From: Apostichopus japonicus
Lineage: Eukaryota; Echinodermata; Holothuroidea; Aspidochirotida; Stichopodidae
NCBI RefSeq assembly: GCF_037975245.1
Contig: NC_092567.1
Coordinates: 17,782,376 to 17,846,375 of the forward strand
DNA: 64,000 nucleotides
Reading direction: 5' to 3'
The notes beneath the pieces were generated by a model. It did no database searches. It had not been told where the DNA came from and worked only from the letters and a program-made list of their open reading frames with translations. Of this stretch, positions 60,815 through 64,000 are shown piece after piece. The position numbers and the translations under genes are program-made. Position 1 is the first letter of the stretch. Every line of letters starts with the position of its first letter.

Positions 60815-61921
60815 CACTTCGCCCAACAACCATTTCGCCCAACTGCCATTTCGCCCAACCAGCCTGGTCATTCGCCCAACCAGCCTGGTCATTTCGCCCA
60901 ACCAGCATGGTCATTTCGCCCAACCATCATAGTCATTTCGCCCAACCAGCATGGTCATTTCGTCCAACCAGCATGGTCATTTCGCCCAACCTTATTTTTA
61001 CTAATATTCAGTCAGAATAATATTACTTTTTCTATTCCACTAGTTCAATTTGATTGATTTGGGGTTAGGTTTCTTCGTAATAGGTAAATAAAAAAGTGAT
61101 GTCCGCTCGATATCGATCGGAGTCTGAGCAGTTATTTCGGGTATAATGGGAGGATTACACTACTTTAGGCGTTTACGCATACAATGGAAGTTATATTATT
61201 ATACAAACACAGGGGAATCGGTCTTCATAAAAACCTATCAAACCTAACCCCTAAAACACTGATCCATCCTACTGACTAACAATTCCCGAACGTTTCCTTA
61301 TTAAATTGAAAAAATATATATATAACCCGTCCGTAATATTGAATTACTATATTTAATCAATGTAACCACTTTATCAATGTTACCACATATGAAATCACAT
61401 ATGTAATCAATTTAACCACGACTTCAAGTTTCCTTAATACTCGGTTCGTATCCTATAACGTTAACAATTCCCGAACGTTTACTATATCAAACCTATCAAC
61501 CTAACCCCTAAAACACTGATCCATCCTCAAGATTCCTTAATATTCGGTTCGTATCCTGTAACGTTAACAATTCCCGAACGTTTCCTTACTAAAGTTATAG
61601 AAAGTAAAGGACTTCAAATTTCCTTAATATTCCATAATATTCGAACGTTTACTATCAAACCTAACCCCTAACACACTGATCAATCCTCAAGTTTCATTAA
61701 TATTTGGTTCGTATCTTGTAACGTTAACAATTCCCGAACGTTTCCTTTTGAAATATCATACTTAATCAAGGTTGGGCGAAATGACCAGGCTGGTTGGGTG
61801 AAATGACCAGGCTGGTTGGGCGAAATGACCAGGCTGGTTGGGCGAAATGACCAGGCTGGTTGGGCGAAATGGTAAGGTTGGGCGAAATGGCAGTTGGGCG
61901 AAATGGTTGTTGGGCGAAGTG
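60815..61921. mobile_element. Element with minisatellite inverted-repeat ends, about 1.1 kb
   Basis: The left end (60815-60990) is tandem copies of a 22-bp unit, TCATTTCGCCCAACCAGCC plus TGG. The right end (61770-61921) is the same array in reverse orientation. The interior repeats a block with CTAACCCCTAAAACACTGAT, GGTTCGTATCC and AACGTTAACAATTCCCGAAC. It lies inside the 3' UTR of the LINE. Partial copies at 63262 and 63922 begin GGAAGCAGGTCACTTCGCC; the right end here continues to GTCCTGCTTCC (61931), suggesting the true terminus. No target duplication is clear and no protein is encoded. I cannot assign it to a known class. Confidence 0.6.
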
Positions 61922-62096
61922 TCCTGCTTCCTTATATTTTATTTGTCAAGGGGTGTCAACGTAAACAAGCTGTACAGAGCTTCTTGTTGGCACTCCTCAC
62001 TCTCTTGTTCTCTTGTACATTTACCCACGTCTACTGTCAAAATTGCATAATTTAATACAAGAGATTGAAATAAAGTCGTATGAATTGAATTGAATT

Positions 62097-62640
62097 GTAT
62101 TAAAAAAATAAGCTAACCAATATTATCAGATTGGCTAAAAAGATGCATTATTAGAAATGTTTTGATGACAATAAAACAACCTAAAGGAAACTTTGGATAT
62201 CATGTATAGAATTCTTGGTGGTACTTCACCCAAAGTCCTGTTGATAAAATTAAAGAGAATAACAATTATATCACCGATAAACATGTAATGGCTGACACAT
62301 TCAACAATTTTTTTGTTAATATAGGTAGCAATCTTGCAAGTACAATACCCCCATATAATTCAAATTTTCGTGACTTTCTTCCTGAGGCAAACCCAACATC
62401 TCTATTTCTACCAACTAATAACACAGAAATTATTGACTTAATTATGAATATGAAGAAAAGGTGCGTGTGGTATTGATAATATTTCTTTTAATATTCTACA
62501 AGATAATCGATTTCCTTTAGATATAGATGATATAGATGTTGCACAATATATCATAAATGGTTTGCCATATCCTTCTATTTCCCTTTTATTTATATGAATT
62601 ATGTTACGGTGGGTTTCTTGTAAAAGCTTCGGCTTCAAAG
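62097..62640 (+). pseudogene. Old LINE fragment, right part in copy 2
   Basis: Counterpart of 18880-19550: ADTFNNFFVNIGSNL (near 62291) and NTEIIDLIMNMKKR (near 62420) are the conserved start of a LINE reverse transcriptase, then the frame breaks. Confidence 0.65.
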
Positions 62641-63160
62641 CCCTTCCACCAATTCACTTATCGATTGTTATATGTCTTTTTATTGTAAAATATGCATAAC
62701 ATGTCATAATTATATGATTGAACGAGACTTCAATCGATTCTATGTCTGTTCTGTCTGTTTATAAGGGTACAATGAGAAATTTCATATTCTAAGAGTGCAG
62801 AAATTGATTGGGTATGTCGGTATGTGTGGGCGACAAGTGGGTATCGTGTAGTGTTGTAGTACTGCTGTAGCAAACAGACCAACGTTGTTTCAATGTTTCA
62901 ATATTATTCCTTGAGAAAAAAGTACACCAAACAACAAAAGACGTTTCCCATTATTTTGGACCAGACCATTCGATAATAGGTTGGTGACAAGTTTAACAAC
63001 GGTGAAAGGTCGGCATGGTCGCATGTGGTAGGGATTAATAATAATAATAATTGTACAAATAAAATTAATTCTCTTAATTAAAATAGGTTAGTGATGTGAA
63101 GTGTTGTTATCAAAATATTTAGAGAGCAACAAAACTATTACTCTTTTAGATTGTTTAAAA
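62641..63160. other. Non-coding stretch
   Basis: Matches 19551-20040. No gene seen. Confidence 0.45.
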
Positions 63161-63167
63161 GTAAGTT

Positions 63168-63207
63168 GGCCTGACGTTTCGATCCTAGCAGGATCTTCTT
63201 CAGAGGC
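63168..63207 (-). ncRNA. Hammerhead-like ribozyme motif
   Basis: Intact core and stems as at 1287-1326. It is the left arm of an inverted pair with 63228-63260. Confidence 0.6.
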
Positions 63208-63227
63208 CAAATGACACTTGCCATTTA

Positions 63228-63260
63228 GCCTCTGAAGAAGATCCTGCTAGGATCGAAACG
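63228..63260 (+). ncRNA. Truncated hammerhead-like motif
   Basis: Core CUGAAGA, stem II and GAAACG are present. The sequence then switches to CCGGAAGCAGG, the start of the minisatellite-ended element, so the cleavage site and the 3' strand of stem I are missing. Confidence 0.55.
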
Positions 63261-63261
63261 C

Positions 63262-63680
63262 CGGAAGCAGGTCACTTCGCCCAACAACCATTTCGCCCAA
63301 ATGCCATTTCGCCCAACCTTACCATTCTGCCCAACCAGCCTGGTCATTTCGCCCATCCAACCTGGTCATTTCGCCCAATCAGCCTGGTCATTTCACCCAA
63401 CAAGCCTGGTCATCTCGCCCAACCTTGATTAAATATGATACTTCAAATAGAAACGTTCGGGAATTGTTAACGTTACGGGATCGAACCGAATGTTAAGGAA
63501 TCTTGAGGATGGATCAGTGTTTTAGGGGTTAGGTTTGATAGTAAACGTTCGGAAATTGTTAACGTTACAGGATGCGAACCGAATATTAAGGAAACTTGAA
63601 GTCGTGGTTAAATTGATTACATATGTGATTACATATGTGGTTAAATTGATACCATGGTTACATTGATTAAATATAGTACG
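63262..63680. mobile_element. Partial copy of the minisatellite-ended element
   Basis: Begins GGAAGCAGGTCACTTCGCC, has about seven TTCGCCCAACC units to 63425, then the interior sequence with AACGTTCGGGAATTGTTAACG in the orientation opposite to 61486-61745. It stops near 63680 without a right end. Confidence 0.65.
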
Positions 63681-63682
63681 GT

Positions 63683-63923
63683 GAACGGTGAAAGGTCGGC
63701 ATAGTCGCATATGTAGGGATTTATAATAATGATACAAATAAAGTTAATTCTCTAAATTATAATAGGTAAGTGATGTGAAGTGTTGTTCTCAAAATATTAA
63801 GAGAGCAACAAAACTATGACTCTTTCAGATTGTTTAAAAGTAAGTTGGCCTAACGTTTCGATCCTAGCAGGATCTTCTTCAGAGGCCAAATGACACTTGC
63901 CATTTAGCCTCTGTAGAAGATCC
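63683..63923. repeat. Second copy of the hammerhead-bearing block
   Basis: Repeats 62995-63250 (GGTGAAAGGTCGGCAT to the hammerhead pair). It holds a minus-strand hammerhead-like motif at 63847-63886 with a GUU cleavage triplet and a broken plus-strand one at 63907-63923 (core CUGUAGA, cut in stem II). Confidence 0.7.
63847..63886 (-). ncRNA. Hammerhead-like ribozyme motif, GUU variant
   Basis: Core CUGAAGA, stem II and GAAAC intact. The cleavage triplet is GUU rather than GUC, which still fits the NUH rule, while the first pair of stem I is kept (A-U). Confidence 0.5.
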
Positions 63924-64000
63924 GGAAGCAGGTCACTTCGCCCAACAACCATTTCGCCCAACTGCCCAGCCAGCCTGGTCATTTCGCCCAACCAGCCTGG
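63922..64000. mobile_element. Start of another minisatellite-ended element
   Basis: GGAAGCAGGTCACTTCGCC followed by TTCGCCCAAC units up to the window end. The array of block plus element probably continues to the right. Confidence 0.6.

Larger units (their letters stand above)
57530..62096 (+). mobile_element. CR1/L2-like non-LTR retrotransposon, degraded
   Basis: In order: a Cys/His-rich PHD-like region (about 57600-57780), an endonuclease (about 57900-58600), a reverse transcriptase (about 59160-60350), a C-terminal segment with VKLWNSLP (about 60640), and a 3' end with AATAAA and repeated GAATT near 62080. The 3' UTR is interrupted by another element at 60815-61921. Many frameshifts and stops make it inactive. 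It sits inside the older LINE fragment, with about 360 bp of target missing compared with copy 1. Confidence 0.8.
34264..63264. repeat. Large segmental duplication, copy 2
   Basis: This is the second copy of the 1-20160 segment. It is longer because of a BEL/Pao element at 47215-54188, a 734-bp transposon at 56079-56812, a LINE at about 57530-62096 and a rearranged patch at 44755-45497. It lacks about 0.9 kb corresponding to the 2.7-3.6 kb repeat region and about 2.2 kb corresponding to 13.43-15.64 kb of copy 1. Homology to copy 1 ends near 63264, inside a hammerhead-like motif. Confidence 0.9.

Noticed and set aside
60815-60990. CRISPR-like spaced repeats
   Set aside because: Units are directly adjacent 22-bp minisatellite copies without unique spacers, in a eukaryotic context.
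61440-61580. GGTTCGTATCC phrases resembling a tRNA B box
   Set aside because: They are part of a tandem repeat and no cloverleaf or A box can be drawn.

Overview
The window is AT-rich eukaryotic DNA with large intergenic spaces, introns with GT..AG borders, non-LTR and BEL/Pao retrotransposons, hAT-type elements, satellites and hammerhead-like ribozyme repeats. This suits a repeat-rich marine invertebrate. An echinoderm is plausible, but nothing here is diagnostic, so treat that as a guess. I see no tRNA, rRNA, CRISPR array or bacterial operon.

Layout. Positions 1-20160 and 34264-63264 are two diverged copies of one segment in direct orientation, about 34.26 kb apart. Each copy carries a three-exon gene for a small one-pass membrane protein (6817-9934 and 40165-43208) behind a CRE + TATA promoter. 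Each also carries a TTACTGCA-type satellite, a 16-bp minisatellite, an unassigned ORF (16303, 54528), hammerhead-like motifs and an old LINE fragment. Copy 2 has extra insertions: a 6974-bp BEL/Pao element (47215-54188), a 734-bp inverted-repeat transposon (56079-56812), and a CR1/L2-like LINE (about 57530-62096) that itself holds a minisatellite-ended element (60815-61921). Copy 1 has a 1475-bp hAT-like element (14027-15501). The two copies could be a real tandem duplication or two haplotypes joined by the assembler.

The non-duplicated middle (20160-34263) starts with a broken zinc-finger / B-family DNA polymerase pseudogene. Next comes a tandem array of four units of about 2 kb (21537-28230). 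Unit 1 has an intact 135-residue MBF2-family-like protein. Units 2 and 3 have a strongly altered 127-residue version, identical to each other. Unit 4 keeps only the flanks. The spacers after the polyA signals are almost identical between units, yet the exons differ at 44 of 98 aligned codons, 42 of them amino-acid changing by my hand count, with no indel or stop. This is the most unusual signal in the window. The rest of the middle is mostly non-coding, with a paired CRE motif, a TA microsatellite and a 442-bp hAT-like element with a perfect 8-bp target duplication.

The right end (62990-64000) is an array alternating a hammerhead-bearing block with partial copies of the minisatellite-ended element.
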